Source of the DNA: Cinclus cinclus
Lineage: Eukaryota > Chordata > Aves > Passeriformes > Cinclidae
DNA: 64,000 nucleotides
Direction of reading: 5' to 3'
NCBI RefSeq assembly: GCF_963662255.1
Contig: NC_085051.1
Span: forward strand, 56,937,101-57,001,100
The notes beneath the pieces are model-generated. The model ran no database searches, was not told the origin of the DNA, and saw nothing but the letters and a program-made list of their open reading frames with translations. Position 1 is the first letter of the stretch. Every line of letters begins with the position of its first letter. The position numbers were made by a program, and so were the translations under genes. Shown in pieces: positions 24,450 to 37,800 of this stretch.

Positions 24450-24508
24450 AGAAGCAGGTTTGGGCTTTCTGAACCTGCTTCTTAGCTTACTTGCAGGTAA
24501 GCAGGTTC
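24450..24508. repeat. Three-arm inverted repeat with two mutually exclusive hairpins
   Basis: AGAAGCAGGTT (24450-24460) is the exact reverse complement of AACCTGCTTCT (24472-24482). That middle arm, read as GAACCTGCTT (24471-24480), is also the exact reverse complement of AAGCAGGTTC (24499-24508). The middle arm can therefore pair with either neighbour. It lies just before a CR1 tail in intron 2. Confidence 0.8.
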
Positions 24509-24514
24509 AGCTTC

Positions 24515-24575
24515 CCTCTTGGGGGATGGAACTAGATGATCCCAAAGGTCCCTTCCAATATGATTCTATGATTGC
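24515..24575 (+). mobile_element. CR1 LINE terminal fragment
   Basis: Only the last part of a CR1 is clear: GGGGGATGGAACTAGATGAT, CCCAAAGGTCCCTTCCAATA and the tail TGATTCTATGATT. It is heavily 5'-truncated. Confidence 0.85.
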
Positions 24576-25432
24576 CTGCTGCTGCAAACCCTACCAACGT
24601 GAAATATTTAGCAATATGTGCTATATCTGCCCTACCAACTCACTTGGCTTTTCAATATTCTTCTCATTCTATTTCTTGCCCAGAACTCAAATTTGTCATT
24701 GTCTTTACTGGCACTGGAAGAAAAGAAACAACCATTACTTACCTCAGAACTATGAAATTAAAACTAAACTTCAAGCCAGAATTATCACTTTGAGTGACAA
24801 CATGGAAAAAAAAAATTAAAAAAGGCAAATTGCAAGAGTTCAAAGCACTAAAATAGAAGCAATATTTTCTAGAGGGCTTGCTTCATTCATTAATTCAGTC
24901 AAATACTTCATTTGTATTAATTTAATCAGCTTTGCTCAGGATTAAATAGAGCAAACAGAAAGAGAGGTGGCAAACTGAGGGCACACAGCACACCTTGCAG
25001 GCAAAGCTTTGAGGGGACTGGGCTGGCTCTGGGACTCCAGTGGTGCAAGGGGAGAGGTTCAATCCACCCAGGCACACACCTGGGACCTCCCAGTGCCTGG
25101 CCCAGGCACCACCACCAGCTCTCAGCAATCTCTTCTAACTTCTCACAGGGATCCAGAGGCACAAACCACAGCAGTGGTTCACCCACGCTCACTGCAAGGC
25201 TTTTTATTTCAAATCAGTCATATCCTGCCCAACAAGAGCTAATTCAGGGTTTGCTCTTTTACAGCTGAAGCCAGTATTCAGGGGGAAAAAGCAACAAGCA
25301 CTGGAGAGCAGGTCTGAATTCAATGTCACTACCTGAGCAACACCCTCTGGGGCACCTCAAGAGCACTATGTGTGTAAGAGAGCAATAAAGCAGAATTTTT
25401 TTCCCTTTATAGAGGGCCTGCAAGAGTTGGGA

Positions 25433-25475
25433 CCTTGTGGATTATCGCAGAGATCCTGTGGATTATCTCAGAGAT
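25433..25475. repeat. 21-22 bp tandem duplication
   Basis: Two near-identical copies of CCTGTGGATTATCTCAGAGA followed by T; the first copy has one extra T and one C-for-T to G change region (ATCGCAG versus ATCTCAG). Confidence 0.85.
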
Positions 25476-26114
25476 CCTGGCACACATGGGATCACAGGGA
25501 AGGAGGGCAGCAGAACTCCCTGGGTGCTGTTAAACCTCAGCTCCTGCAGCCCCCAGGGTTGGGCAGAGCTTGGTGGGGTCCCACACACTGCACCCTGCTC
25601 CTGCTCCCAGCTCCTCAGCTGACAACCTGCCTCAATCCTCAGCAAAATCACACCTCAGAGAAGGCACAGTCACTGTTTTTAAGAGAGCAGAGGCAAGGAG
25701 AGACAAACAGCGACAGTGAGAGGTATGAAATGTTAAAGACACCCTTGGAAGGGGGGAGAAAATTGTATTTATATGCAGGGTAAAAAGAATAAGAAAGTTT
25801 TCAAAAGGAATTGTATGACTTGAAAGAAAAAATTGGTGACTCAAAAAAAAAAAATCCTAAGAGGGTAAAATAAAGAAAACCCAGAAAAGAGTAAATAATT
25901 CATTAGAGAAGGGGCAGGAAATCAATCCCTAAGCAATGCCTGAAGTCCGGCAGGCAGAAGTCAGTCCTCACCTTCCTTACAAAACAGTCTGGACTGAAAC
26001 AGCTCTTGGGTCAGTAAGGGAGGTGGCTGGGGAAGGGTGGGCTTCCCTCCACCCCAGCTGGGTGCCAGGGCCACCAGCATGTGTCACCCTAGGGGAGTTC
26101 AGGACTTGGTCTTT

Positions 26115-26162
26115 GCTGACCCTTGTGTGTTCCTTCTAACTCAGAGTATTCTGTGATTTCTG
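26115..26162 (+). mobile_element. CR1 LINE tail fragment, diverged
   Basis: CTGACCCTTGTGTGTTCCTT followed by CTAACTCAGAGTATTCTGTG matches the last bases of CR1 before the ATTCTATGA repeat, which is decayed here. Confidence 0.6.
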
Positions 26163-28350
26163 TGAGAGGTAAATCTCCTCCCTAGGTAAGGAGATTTTCA
26201 TTTTAATTTTGCACTGGTTGCTTTACACAGGGAATGTCAGCTGAATAAGGGTGGTTATTATAAACAGACACAGCTTAGCACATATATCCAAGCAGAGAAA
26301 ATAAAGAGAGGCAAGTATGATTTCTCTAGGGCTCCCTCCCTCACTTCATATTGCTCTGCTCCTTTCTTTTTCTGAAAAACTACATGTATTTTTAACACAT
26401 CAAACAGGCAGGTCTCCCTGGCTCAAAACAGCAGGGTAGCAGTGATGGACAGAAGAGCCATGTGGGAACCTGCAAAGACCTAACCTCTTTCCAGCTCTAT
26501 GGTTCCAATACTGCCCTTACATCCTGGCAGTATTCAAAAATGTCTCTGTCACTCACAGGAGTGACACCCTGCTCCCCCATCCCTGCTGTAGGGGCAGCAG
26601 AACTAAATTAAGATTTTGGTCAGAAGAACTTTTGATCAAACCAAAAAACCACCACTCCTAAAGGTAAAGTGCAAGCAGTACCAGGACTGCCTGTTTTGAG
26701 TAAGCAAAACAGGACAAACAAAATAGGACAAACAAACTAGGGCAGTCTCAGGTGGGCCTAAAACCCCAATCTCAATTTTGTTGGGGGTTTTTTGGGTTTT
26801 GCTCATTTTTCTTCTTAGCCCTCTCCCCTATTTCCTCCCTCTCTTTGCCGACTTTTTCAGCTTTTACTTTACTGGAGGTAGACAATGGTGCCTGAGACCC
26901 TGTGAATTTGGCTATTTCCATAAACAAAACAACTAGCTCGGCATAAGAAGTCATAGGGAGCAGGGAGGATGTGGCAGTGGCTGCACTCCAGATCAGGGGA
27001 ACAAGTGGGAAGCTGCTTTTTGAGCTTTTACGTTGTGAATTATTCTCAGACTTCCTTCCGAAAAACCATTAAAATTCCAAATACAATTCAGAGCCTCCAC
27101 ATTTCCAGCAAAAGAGACAAAAGTAGAATTACACATGATGTTATGAACAAGACCTCTCTGTTTATCAGAGGGGAAACCCCTTCTTCATGAACACCTCCTT
27201 TACCCAATGACTGGGAAAAGTCAGTATCTGCAATCAGGTCTGCCCTGGATTAAGTCTTTTCTTGGAAACTCTAAATGTGACCATACATGGGAACAACCAG
27301 ATAAGAAAAAAGCCAAGAGCCATCTTTGATCTTCCCGTTCTATAAGTCTACACATCCTCAAGAAAAAAAGAGGAAAGAGAAGTAAATTATTTCCAACATT
27401 TCCCATTTCCCTTGGAAAGCAGTAGCTGTACAAACATCTGAGTTCTTCATTTCTCATCTCTGAGACCTTGTTAGCAACATGCTCAGCCACCAGCACAGAT
27501 CTGAAACACACTCTGGATTTATGCTCATGCCCACCATCTCTACTCAACACTGCTTTAAATTGCCAAGCATATACACTCTTGTATCTTGTGGACACAAACT
27601 GGGGTGTAAGTCAGTAAAATCCCTCCACTTTCTTCTCTTTCCATCCCTGGCTCTGTCATAGGAAATTAAAGCCAATTTCTAACCTATTTTTCATCCCTGC
27701 AAGAAATTCCTGCAGGCCTCCCCAGCACACCTTGGCACTCTCCCTGACCTCTGGTTACAAATATAAAGTTTTCCTGGGTTGCTGCAGCACAGCTCACATC
27801 CACGCTCAAAACTGGTATCACAATAAACAACAGGGACATCAAAACCATCACACTATAAAATATAGTTACCAAAAAAAGGCTGCCTGGATGCTTTTTTGGG
27901 GCAGCTGTCACACTAAAATCTTGCAAGCTTCCCGTGAGTAGTGAGGCTGGGAAACAGAAATGCTCGTGAAGTAGATGTGAAACATTGCAGAATAAAAATC
28001 ATCCAGATGTTTTAAACATGCTCTGCTTTCTCCTCAGCTTGCCTTTCAAGAGGCAGCCAGGTGAAAAGCACGAGTGACACCAACAATCTGTGTGAAGGAC
28101 AACTTCAGGAAAATAAACCAAGAGCATGCACAACCTGGCTCCCTAGGTCTGAGATCAGAGCAGAGGGCACACGCAGCTCCAGCTGCCACCCACAGCCCCT
28201 TCCAGACTTCCCTTCACTCCAGAAACCTCAGGCACACCACAGCACGTGGCCCCTGAAGAATCCAAACATCTGCACTGCTCTGGAACTGATGGCAGGGACA
28301 CACACCAGAGTCCAGCTCTGAATGGAAACAAGCCAGAGTAACTCCCTTAC

Positions 28351-28414
28351 CTTCTGTGAAGTTTCCTGTAAGAGTTATGACAACAAACACTTTGCCTTCT
28401 GGCTCCAAATCCAC
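28351..28414 (-). CDS. PRKCH: PRKCH coding exon 2: end of C2 domain
   Basis: This 64-bp exon encodes VDLEPEGKVFVVITLTGNF followed by TE and the first base of a Gly codon (residues 121-142). It supplies the last strands of the C2 beta sandwich. The acceptor is a T-rich tract ending TTTAG|GTGGAT at 28415/28414. The donor is ACAGAAG|GTAAGG at 28351/28350. Phase 0 in and phase 1 out match exon 1 and exon 3. It sits alone between two very long introns, 26.4 kb on one side and 19.8 kb on the other. Confidence 0.95.
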
Positions 28415-28551
28415 CTAAAAAAAGGGAAAGGAAATGTTAGAACATTGTTTTTTTGGTTTGTTTTGAGGCAGAAATTCTTGTTGGGATTTTGCCTGACTAA
28501 TCCTGCTAGCATTTGATAATATTTCAGATATTCTCATGCACACTGTAATTG

Positions 28552-28590
28552 ATAAATAAACAAATAAATAAATAACAAAAATAAAATTAA
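28552..28590. repeat. AAAT-type microsatellite
   Basis: An A-rich run of imperfect AAAT units lies about 140 bp upstream of exon 2 in the direction of transcription. Confidence 0.75.
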
Positions 28591-31500
28591 ATCATGCATC
28601 TGGTGCCCAAATTGTTCAGCATTCAGGGCTTCATAAAAAATAAGGAACTCAAATCCTCCTTTTCCCTGGAAGTGCTGAACAATCTCAACCTTGCTAGAGG
28701 AAACAGAAGTTTAAAAAAAAAAAATAAAATACAGTTAATAGTGTTCCAATCTGTGAGATAGATGAAGCAGGACTAACTAAATTCTCAGATCAATGTGCAT
28801 CTGTTTTGAGAATTATATGGATATTTCCTCTCTATTATATTTTATCTCAGTGAAATTGCTTCAGTCTCCCAAAATACCATCATCTCTGAGGCAAATGCTG
28901 ATTTCTTACATAAATCACCTTTTGGCCTTAAACCATAGGAAATAGAAAACTGTTAGTGCTGTTACCTAAGGATTTCTTGTCATTTAATCTAAATTAGATA
29001 GAGATACAGAACATAATTTTAGGGATCAGAGATTCAATCCCAGTGTCAGTCAGCCTGTCCTTGAAAGAAAGCATTTATTTTTTGGTGAGTAGAATTTTCA
29101 TTTTGAGATACATTTTTAATAAAGGTCTCGCTTTTGTTGTTGGGTTTTTTTTATTTTGTTTTTTTTTTATTTACCAGCTAAAATCACAGCTAGGAATTCC
29201 TGATGTTTGAGTCAGGCTGTCACACAGAAATCGCAGTTGAAATATAAAAGCAAAGAAAGAAGTAACAAGGCACACCCTGAATTTCCCACAAATCTCAAGG
29301 TTAAAATTAGCAAAGAGGAGCTTCACACCTTGTGGCTATCGATCACCTGTGCAGAAGAGGAATTCTGAAAATGGAGCTGTCTGGGAGAATGAATAAAGAT
29401 TGCTCATCCAAACCCTCCCTGCTCCTCCTGTAAAAGCACAGGATGATGAGTTCAGGCTGCCTCCTTTTCCAGGGGTAGCACACTGTGTACCCTGCAAGCC
29501 CTCTCCAGTGCAAACACACAGCCCATCACTGAAATAAACCCACACCAACCTGAGCTCCCCAAGCAAGGGCTAGGGACCACCCTATCCCAGACATTTCCTT
29601 GGGTTTTCCAAAAAAGAAAAAACCTCTGCTGTCACGAACCAAACAGGCAATAAATAATATTAAGATACTGGTAAAACAGAAAGGTGACCCCTAAAGAGGA
29701 GTCAAACAGCCAAGCTACAAATGGAAAGAAAGCACCTGCACAGCTGTAGGTGGGAGGAGGTGTCTGAGCTGGGCTGACACTGCAGGGTTAAGACACAGAA
29801 TGCTGACACAGCCCAGAAAAAAAAAAAAACAGCCTTCTGGGCTAAGTGAAGGGGAAGCAGAGCCAGCCATACATTTCTCTAGCTCACAGGTTGTTGCAGA
29901 AGTAGAGAAATTGCTATTTAAACTGCTGGGATTTTGTTAGGATGAGCAGAAGAAATATTTTCAGGAAAAAGAATGACCAAACATCTCATTCACGTGATTC
30001 CAGTCATGGCCAAGCGCACACTTTTATCAGTGGGACACAAAACAGGGAAGCTACAAGCTTGGGAAAAATCCTACCAAAATGCTGATTTTATCAACACTAC
30101 ATTCTCCACTTAAAAAAAAAAAAAAAAAAGCAAATTAAAATCAGTCTCAGAGAAAATTTAAAGCAAATATTTAGCCTTGACTCAATATTAATTTTTGTGC
30201 TTGTTTGCACTGCATATTACACTGGGTTTAAGAAGATGTGTTTGAACAGGCCACTGTCTCCATTAATATTGAAGACATTTCCCAAATAGATTTCAACTCC
30301 AGCAATATCATGCATTATTTTTGCCTAAATTTCAGTTCCCTGAAGTGCAGCTTTGTAAAGAAACTGTTCTTTCCAAAATATATACTAATAATACATAATC
30401 ATGCAAATTGATTTATGGGATACCAAGAACACAGGTTTTATGGAAAAATCCTTACTTACTTAGGTTTCCAAAATCATTCTTCAGTGCTTAGCATTTTCCT
30501 GTGAGTCTCCATACAGGACATGTCAAACTCCTGCTTCCACACTGACAAAGAGGATCCTTCCTTCCTCCCTTCTTCTGACACACAATATCTCTGGTGGGAT
30601 ATGGAATAAATTCTGAACTCCTTGTTCAGCCTTAAAAGCAAAGGATTGTCAGGACTCAAGCAGCTGGGCTGAGGCCAGGGAATCCAACAAAAGCATCACC
30701 CACCTTGGACACAGGGCACAGACAAAACCTGTCCCAAAATCCTGACACACCTTGCTCTCCATCTCTGCAAAGAGAATTCCTCTGCCCCTAGCACAGCACA
30801 GTCCTCTGCCTATAGCAGTCTTACAGAACAGAAACAAACTAATTCAGAAAGCAATAGCAGGAGATTTATGAGGGTTATATAAAACAACCTCTCCCCTCCA
30901 GCCTCCCAAGATTAAAGACCAGTCAAATCCCCTACACTCACTGAGCAGCTGTGCTCATGCTGTACCACAGTCCAAGAGCACTCAGCCAAGAGGACTTGAG
31001 CTACACTCAGTGTCTTCTTACAGGACATCTAAGGGGCATGCAATTAAAAATTACAGCTGAAAGTCTCCAAAATGAGGCTGAAGCTCCAGCATGCCAGGAG
31101 CTGCTGAAACTTTGGCACACCAATGATGATGAATGCAGGACCAACAGGGAATTCTTGTCCTAGACAAGAGTTTAAACCAGACAGTCTTAAGGGTTTCTCT
31201 AGTCTTAAATTGATAGCAACAGAACAACAAAAGATAACATACAATGAAATTAAATTAAATAATAACAGACCACAGGGAAAACTCTGGCTTTTGGACTTGC
31301 TGTGATCTCCTTTAAGGATGAATTTCTCCAGCTCAGTAGCAGCCAACTCGGTACCTGAGGTAACTCTCAGACATGTGAAACGTGCCCGAAACAGAAAATA
31401 ACACCTGACCTAAAAAACTGAAAGGAAAATGTCTGACCACAGACCTGAGCCAGCCTGAGAAACATCAGCAGCTCCCCAAGAGCAGCACCTGCCCGACAGG

Positions 31501-31720
31501 ACATGCTTCCCTACCCACCATCACCCATCATGGGGACACTCTGAGCCATGGCCACACCACCAGAGCGGTCTCGTGCTGGCAGCAGCTGATGCCTGTGAGC
31601 TGCTCACACGTGCTGGACCCGCAGTGCTGAGCTAGGTGTGAACAGCAAGCACCTCTCTTGGGCCCTGGGGGTGACCTCAGGCAGCCCTGCAAGCACAGCC
31701 CCCCGTGTTCCTGCCCTGCT

Positions 31721-31809
31721 TCTCACCCTCAGCACCACCTTCTCACCCTCAGCACCACCTTCTCACCCTCAGCACCACCTTCTCACCCTCAGCACCACCT
31801 TCTCACCCT
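31721..31809. repeat. 20-bp minisatellite, four perfect copies plus a partial
   Basis: TCTCACCCTCAGCACCACCT repeats perfectly at 31721, 31741, 31761 and 31781. A partial fifth copy starts at 31801 and stops matching after TCTCACCCT. Identity of the copies suggests active length change. Confidence 0.97.
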
Positions 31810-34800
31810 TGCAGTGCAGCCACAGCTGGAGCACATGCTTGGGAAACTCTCCCGACCCAGCAACTGCAGCCAGAGCTGGGCACGCAGAAATTGCCCAGAA
31901 CCATCTGAAAACAGAGATCCATGGATCAGGAGTTTGGTACCCCACTCTGTCCCCAAAAGGAGGAACTCCTGATACAAGCCCTCCTTCACTATTTCCAGTC
32001 ACCAAAGCACTTCCACCGTCAGCACCTACTTTCACAGAGAGGACTTCTCACCGTGTTCTGTTACTTAGTAAAACCTGAGCACTTCAAAAGGAAGCAGCTG
32101 CCAAAGGACTGGCCCTCCAGCCATGGAAGGGATAACCCTTCCTGGGCTGGCAGCCCAAGCCCTGACACCACGCTGGCACAGCTCCAGTGATGCCAGTACC
32201 TCCCAGCACCAGCAAACACCCTTGGGATCCAGCCTCCCAACAGCAGCGTGGGTACAACACAAGCACCACACAGACGCCGAGTTTTGCTCCTCACTTCTTT
32301 TCTCTTTTTCATTTCCCTTCATTGACATCAAAGGCAAAACCCCTACATTTTTACAGAGAAACGGGGTGTCACAGTATTAATCTTGACAGAGTTATTAAAG
32401 CCCAAAGTAGACCATGAAATCAGCTGGGGTCAACAATGCGGATGATATTCTTTCTTAAAGAAAGCAGAAGAGGCTCAGAGAAACTCAACAGCCTGAAGGC
32501 AGCACAGATGATGCTCAGGGGGAACTCCTACACCACAATATTAAGAGATAAGTGATACAAGAATGTAACCATCCATATGTATTTGACACAATCATCAAAG
32601 AGTTTTCTAATGCCAAGATCTATCTGGCATGGGATAACTATTTTGGGGAATCACAGGCTTATGCCTGGAAGGTTTGGTATTAAAGCCAAAGGAAAGTCCT
32701 GCTGTACTGGAAGCAAAGGAGAAGTATGAAATTCTATGTATGCTGTGAGGTGCAGTGATCTCAGAATAAATCAAATTAAACTGGTGGCATGCAGCATCAT
32801 ACCACCAGCAGGTAGACATGTAAACAATCATCACCCTCCCCTCTCTCCAGCACTTTCATCCTCAGCCTGGTCCCCCAGGGAAGAACCAGGAAGAAAAACA
32901 TAGACTTTCTGGCTGGTTTAGAGGTAACTCGGCCAAGTTTTAGCTCACTGGGAGAGGAAAGTATGCTTATCAGTGCAGTAAATCCTTTAGTCACCCTCAA
33001 GGAAATGAAGGCAGCACGTTTGTCCGCACCACAAGGGTGGAAAAGATAACTGCTGGAGCTCAGCTGCATCTGTGAGAACAGCACGGGATTTTGGCCCAGA
33101 GCTAAACACACGCTTTGACTTCTGTTGAACTTCACAGCCATACCAGGGAAAAGCAGCGCTGGAGGATTTTGGCGGGATTTTGGTAAGGATGATGAGTTCA
33201 CCCACGGCTTCATTCCACTTCCACTGCAAGGCACAAGCCTTTGCCAGGACAGCGTGCTGGGAGTTCCACTCCTAACCCAAACCACTCACATGGTGCCCCA
33301 TGCCTGAACTTGCTGGGATCGTGCTGTTCCATGTGGCTTCAAAGGGAGCTGCCAGGGACTGGCTTCCCACAAGAAGGGGCCCCAGTCAACCACCTCGCAC
33401 ACTTCCCCCAGAAAAACTCTGTGCTGACATTGTTCCCAACAACAGGGCAGGTGTTCTTTACTCCCCTTCTCTGCATTACAAAAAACAAGCCAGTTCAGGA
33501 GCTGAGCAGATGCTGGGAGACCAAAACAGGGCTCCTTTAATCACATGCCTTCACACATATAATAAAAACTGGCTGTGCGTGATTCATCGATGGAAGAGGT
33601 TTGGAAAACAAATTCAGAAGGAGGGCAATCTCTCAGGCAACATATCAACACCCAGCTGAAGCATCCACTGAACCTGAAGAGCAGGTATAGTGAGTTGGCC
33701 TCTGAGAGAGCCCAGCCTGCCCCTGGGAAAGGATGGGAAGAGGCAGATTCAAAGGGAGCCTGCCTGCAAGTTGTTCACCCTCCAAAATCAAGATGAGGTA
33801 GATAAGGTGGGCCTCCAGGATGAAAAGACATCTTCAACATTGCATCTGGCAAGAGCATTAAATCTCACAAGCACAAGTTTACAAGACTTTTTTTTTTTCC
33901 CTCCCTCCCATCCCCACAACAGATAATCCAATTTGGGAAGTCTGATACGAGGCACATCAGAATCAGTGGGAATCTTATTATTGTGTTTGGAACAGACACA
34001 AAAGATGACTGTGTTTACCCTGGAGCCTAGAACATCCTTTCTCCCACTGCTGCCCCGTCCTTCCTTCCCCACAGGCACAATCCATGAGCATCCTAGAAGT
34101 TACAGCCTTTTTCTAAGGCATGTCAATGCTGACAGGGCTTCAAAAACAGAACAGGCCAGACACTTGCAGTGACTAAAGCAAATATAAAAGCTACCTAGGG
34201 ATTTCATTAGCTTAATTAAACAAGTAGCTGTATCTTTTGACTTCCTACATAATTTTTAATTTTAATTAACAGAACTGCATATGTAATCAGTCATTTGTAG
34301 AGGCAATTCCCAAGGCTCTGTTCAGCAGAAAGAGCTGAAAGTCTGGGTTAGTCTAAAGCTGGTTTTTCACATGCCTCTAGTTATTTCTTGTCATCTTTCT
34401 TGTTAAAGCTGTTACCATATCATGCTTGTGGAATGTCAGATCTTTCTGTATTTTAATAAGGTAGCACCTCCTTGGACAGGTCAAATGGCAATTTTCTCAG
34501 CCAAATTCACAGTCTCTGGATTAATCAGTCCCTGTTACACTTTTTGAGGCTGACAGACACCTGCCTATCAAGTCAGACACCTTTGAAAATCCTCAGGGCT
34601 GTCGAATACAAAGGGGATTTTGCATTTCCAGACCAACACTCTAAAGTGTTTTTCCTACAAATACACAGTATGCACTTTTTAATATTCAAATTAGGGTGCC
34701 AAAAAAAAAAATTGCAAACACGCACACAACAGGGCACCAAGTATCCTTTTATTCCTGCAAAGGGCAAACATGGACAGCCCTGGGAAAAGGCTGCCAATCC

Positions 34801-37800
34801 CACCTGCAGTCAGCAGCTCCATGTACCCTGAATGTTGAAGCCCTCACAGCTCACCTGAACAAGTTTAAATTGAAAGTTTAATACTCTGCAGCTAAACTCA
34901 CACATGGGTAGAAAGTCAGTCTCTCTCAAAACTCCTATAACCAGTTATTCCAGGTATTACTGTAATATAGTCATTCTAATTTTTTGTTTCAGGACAGCTG
35001 CTTAAAATATTACTTTTGTTTTTGTTCAAGCTGCCTAATTATAAGCTGTACACCAGCCATGAACAAGCATGCATAACTAATGACTCTTAGCCCATCCTGA
35101 ACTCTTTAATCAATTTTAGTCTGGTTTCATCCAAGGGATTACCCACCTCTACAGGAGATTTGTTAAGGTAGGAATAAGATTTATTTATCCTGAGAAAATT
35201 CCTGCCAAGAAAACCTGCTTGAAGAGCTACAAATATAATACAGATTTTAAAAAGGAGGTTTCAAATCTTAAAAAGAAAAAAAAAACCCACCCCAAACTTT
35301 CAAAAGCAGGAGCTAGAGCCTGCTCCTATAGTGCTACAGCAATTTATATTGCTTTTGAGAAATACCTCTAAAGCAATGAAAGCTTTACAAGTAATAGTTG
35401 CAGGAAGATGCTCTTTAGCATATTTGGAAAAAAAAAATAATGCTATAAAGTTAAAAAAAGAGAACCATAGACACAACTGGTTCAGGGACTGTTATGTTTT
35501 TGTTCTCTTTATATTTTCAAAGAAACACAACATCTCTCCAGAGGGACTTTTAACCTTTTTTCCCAAGTTATGTGGCAGGGGGAGAGGATTCAACTGCCTG
35601 CTTATAAATCCCATGGTACTGAAGTTTCTTAAAGACAAGCCACTGATCCCAACAGTATAATCACAGAGTAAGAACCCACTCCTTCAGAAATATAAGTAAA
35701 ATTCAAAACAAAATGGGGGGGACCTGGGAGAGTTTAAGGTCATGCACACACTACAGTCTGCAAGAGAAGAGAGCTTTCATGCACAACCTTAGAGTGTGGG
35801 GCTAGAAATGGCTAGGCTGATAAACGGGCTGAGAAGAAAATGTGAAGAACGACCAAACCCTACCAGTGAGGGTCCATTTCCTGAGGGCACAGAACATGCC
35901 AAGCATGGGATGACTCTGAACTGCCATGAACAGCAAAGCTGCTGGAAGCACCCCAGTGACAGCACACGGTGGCCAGGGGAGATGCCAGGCAGAGAGAAAA
36001 GGCTGCTCTGAGCAGCCCTACAGAGAGAAGGGGCAGGAGCCCCCCAGGTCCCTCCCACAGCCTGTGTGAAACCAGAATTGTGTGGGCAGGATGGATGCTG
36101 CCTTTCCCTGCCACAAGCACACACAAGCAGAGCTTGAGCTCTGCTGAGCACAATTAAACCTTAATTATTCATCATACATCTCTGTAACACAATGCCCGGT
36201 CCATCACTGTATTTTCCTTCCAAATCCTCTTGTCTTCCTCCTACAGCTATTTTTTTTTGTTTGTTTTTTTTTAAGGGATGGGAAGGAAAATCACAGATTA
36301 CTTTAACTTCCCAAAGGCAAATACTTACATCAACCCAGGACCACTAAATTAAAGGATGGAAAACGCAGGGCTTCATTTTCAGCAGTCTGAACACTTGATT
36401 ACAGCAAATACACCCATGCTCACCTTCAGTAGCTGCTATCAGGCTATCAGCTTTGCATATGCAAGGCATGGAAATCTGCCTGCAGACATCTGTGTGTACA
36501 ACTGCAGGTAAAAGAAACTGGAAGTGGGACAGGGTCTCTGTTCTTGAGGGGACTTCAAAGCATCGACCAATAATCAAACAACAAAAATCTTCTATTTCCA
36601 TGCAGTTAACAGAGACAGCGTATTAATAAACCTCAACAACCAGTTATCACCAGCAAAACAAAAAATCTTCCAATAGCTGTAGAGCTGGAGTTGCAAAGGG
36701 ATGATCCTCACAGCTCACATTTTAGGTCCATCACTGAGCACACAATACAGGAATCGTCCTTCTCTATCACCAAGATCTGGAGATTATCAACAAGCATATC
36801 TTCTGTCTCCTACATGAACCCAATATAACTTGGCAGTAAAACCCAGGAAATTGTGCCACATTTTCTGTTTAAAGAAATAAATTCACTGACTGGTGCCAAG
36901 TAGGCAAGCTGGTGGCACTTCCCACATGGAAACATTCCAAGGGCCACTGCAATGAGGTGCTGAGCAGAGCTTCCTCAAAGTAAAGCAAGGACACAGCTGA
37001 GCTTAGAACTGAAGCTATGTCCCCCAGGAAGGAAAGGGCAGTGATAAAGCAAGCCTAGGTAGCCCAGTGCACACCACAGACCTGGGTTTGGCCCCGAGAG
37101 GAACAGAACAGGCACCAGGCAGAAATACAGAAGGAGAAACAAAAAGACTGGGCAGAGAAGCAACAACAATTCTCTCAGTCTTAAGAAGTCTTCTAAGGCA
37201 CAGCATTCACCTTCAGCTTTAATTAACCTCCCTAACAAATCTAGGCAGACCTTATGAATCATTTATGACTTTACATTAAGCAGCACAGTCTGCACATGGT
37301 CTGAGGTTCTGTGTCCAGGGCACTCTTGTTGGTTGCCCAGGCACCATCATTGCACAGCTACGGCAGGACAGCACTTAGGGGTAACTTAGGGGTAATCCAC
37401 TGGGTTGTACAGCATCAGGCAGAGTCCCCAATGCCCTGTTCATGGATCCAACCCAAGGAGCAGGGACCCCATAACCAGCTGCATCACTATGCAAAGACCC
37501 CCTTTGCAGCTGTCTCCCCAGAACTTTGCTCACTCGCCTACTTGTGCTGTTCTCCACTGTTCAGTGCTGGGAAATATTTTCTTGTTATTCATAGGCTTTA
37601 TTGCATAATATTAAACTTCTGAGAAATTATTCTCATTTGAGTCTCCATTAGGTGTGTCACTATTTTTAAAATATGTACCTACTACATGTAATTCATTTGG
37701 TGTACTGCTGCTTTTCCATTTTTGTCCAATAGTTCTTTTTTCTTTCTAAAACCAGGCCACAGCAGATGAGATCATGAACCATTAAAATCCATTAGTCCTC

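Larger units (their letters stand above)
8573..28350 (-). other. PRKCH: PRKCH intron 2
   Basis: A 19.8-kb intron. It holds CR1 fragments at about 8709-9160, 9775-10000, 13553-13953, 19401-19570, 24515-24575 and 26115-26162, and a possible older repeat at 11805-11885. It also has small tandem duplications at 17983-18050, 23711-23846 and 25433-25475 and a T/G-rich tract at 23050-23145. A 212-codon open frame at 21204-21842 (minus) is not recognisable. The remaining stretches show no gene I can support. Confidence 0.9.
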
